Positions 4,787 through 5,129 of a stretch of DNA of 5,129 bases are shown piece by piece. Within the stretch, counting starts at the first letter, position 1. Each line of letters starts with the position of its first letter. Source of the stretch: Planctomycetaceae bacterium (GTDB taxonomy: Bacteria; Planctomycetota; Planctomycetia; Pirellulales; UBA1268); the NCBI GenBank assembly GCA_947453125.1, contig CANGGC010000251.1, positions 1 to 5,129 of the forward strand, written 5' to 3'. The translations under genes were made by a program, and so were the position numbers. Below the pieces are notes generated by a model. The model did not search any database. It was not told where the DNA came from and saw nothing but the letters and a program-made list of their open reading frames with translations.

Positions 4787-4820
4787 CTCCGCCCGCCCGG
4801 GGCGTGGTACGCTCCGCCCG
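4787..4820 (+). repeat. 9-bp direct repeat and hairpin in the BMP-gene leader
   Basis: CTCCGCCCG occurs at 4787-4795 and again at 4812-4820, 25 bases apart start to start. Within it, GGGCG (4800-4804) pairs with CGCCC (4815-4819) and, past a mismatch, two further pairs close a TACG loop. It lies between the candidate -10 element and the ribosome-binding site, so it could be an operator or a leader stem. Either role is inference. Confidence 0.3.
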
Positions 4821-4838
4821 AATGAAGACCACCGCGTC

Positions 4839-4843
4839 AGGAG
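4839..4843 (+). promoter_or_regulatory. Shine-Dalgarno site that fixes the BMP-gene start
   Basis: AGGAG lies 8 bases before the ATG at 4852. An in-frame ATG at 4822 has no such site, so the shorter start is preferred; it also gives a more normal signal peptide. Confidence 0.7.
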
Positions 4844-4851
4844 ATGAACGC

Positions 4852-5129
4852 ATGAGATCCGCCGCTTCGGTCAGTCGCCCCTCCCTTTCCGGTCGCCGCC
4901 GGCTGCTCAGCCTCGCGGCGCTTGTCGTCGCCACGCTGACAGGCCCGGGCACCGAAGTGTCGCAGGCCGCCGACGCGAAAGTGCCGGTGGTCGTCGCCTT
5001 CTACGCGACGCCGCTGGAGGAGCCGTGGAACATGGTGATCCACACGGCGATGGAGATGGAGCAGCAGGCCGGCAAGATCCGCTACACCTGGAAGGACAAC
5101 CTCGCCGGCGTCGCTCCGATGGCGGCGGC
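4852..5129 (+). CDS. BMP-family ABC transporter substrate-binding protein, 3' end missing
   Basis: The first 92 residues of an exported protein that runs past the right edge. Residues 1-17 are basic with an RRR cluster at 15-17, then LLSLAALVVATLT (18-30) forms a hydrophobic core, and VSQAADA (37-42 region) offers an Ala-x-Ala type cleavage site. The Arg cluster just before the core also makes Tat export possible. No lipobox Cys is seen, unlike many PnrA/Bmp lipoproteins, so it is probably soluble in the periplasm. From about 44 the sequence VPVVVAFYATPLEEPWNMVIHTAME looks like the first beta strand and Trp-containing motif of the BMP (basic membrane protein, PnrA/Med) family. Family members bind purine nucleosides or related ligands for ABC import. 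The ligand here cannot be told from this fragment. Permease and ATPase genes, if present, would lie to the right. Confidence 0.75.
   Translation, partial: MRSAASVSRPSLSGRRRLLSLAALVVATLTGPGTEVSQAADAKVPVVVAFYATPLEEPWNMVIHTAMEMEQQAGKIRYTWKDNLAGVAPMAA

Overview
The window is GC-rich bacterial chromosome, by eye about two thirds G+C, with tightly packed housekeeping genes. The best guess is a planctomycete, probably Pirellula-like. The reasons are a GroES-like protein with an 'FPIEKYDKVLFHPKNSIPVDFE' type core that I associate with that phylum, a ribosomal cluster rpsP-trmD-rplS-yraN with no rimM or rnhB, and Ala-rich tails on the ribosomal proteins. This is recalled family knowledge, not a search result. 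I see no insertion sequence, phage gene, CRISPR array, tRNA or rRNA.

Layout from left to right: (1) the 3' part of a plus-strand gene for an App1-type (DUF2183) HAD-fold phosphatase runs in from the left edge and ends at 631. (2) It converges on a block of five minus-strand genes, in transcription order rpsP (S16, start 3490), trmD (tRNA m1G37 methyltransferase), rplS (L19), yraN (UPF0102 nuclease-fold protein) and a GroES-family co-chaperonin ending at 664. trmD and rplS overlap by 4 bases (GTGA). (3) A 237-base divergent spacer (3491-3727) holds the probable promoter of the ribosomal operon and a strong G-quadruplex motif on the minus strand. (4) A complete histone-deacetylase-superfamily gene (3728-4669, plus) has every catalytic residue. 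(5) A 182-base spacer with an AT-rich island and a hairpin leads to a plus-strand gene (from 4852, cut by the right edge) for an exported BMP-family ABC-transporter binding protein.

Functionally, rpsP-trmD-rplS-yraN is a translation operon: two ribosomal proteins flank the enzyme that methylates G37 of tRNAs to keep the reading frame. The co-chaperonin may be a distal cistron of the same operon or have its own promoter; 156 bases with stable hairpins lie in front of it. The phosphatase, the deacetylase and the transport protein look like independent units. Start sites were refined by Shine-Dalgarno placement: GTG for rpsP, rplS and the co-chaperonin, and an internal ATG for yraN.

I found no convincing new multi-gene system. 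The items most worth a second look are non-coding: the G-quadruplex motif between the divergent genes, the hairpins abutting the co-chaperonin ribosome-binding site, the tandem hairpins before trmD where rimM is missing, and the oppositely charged low-complexity tails of S16 and L19.
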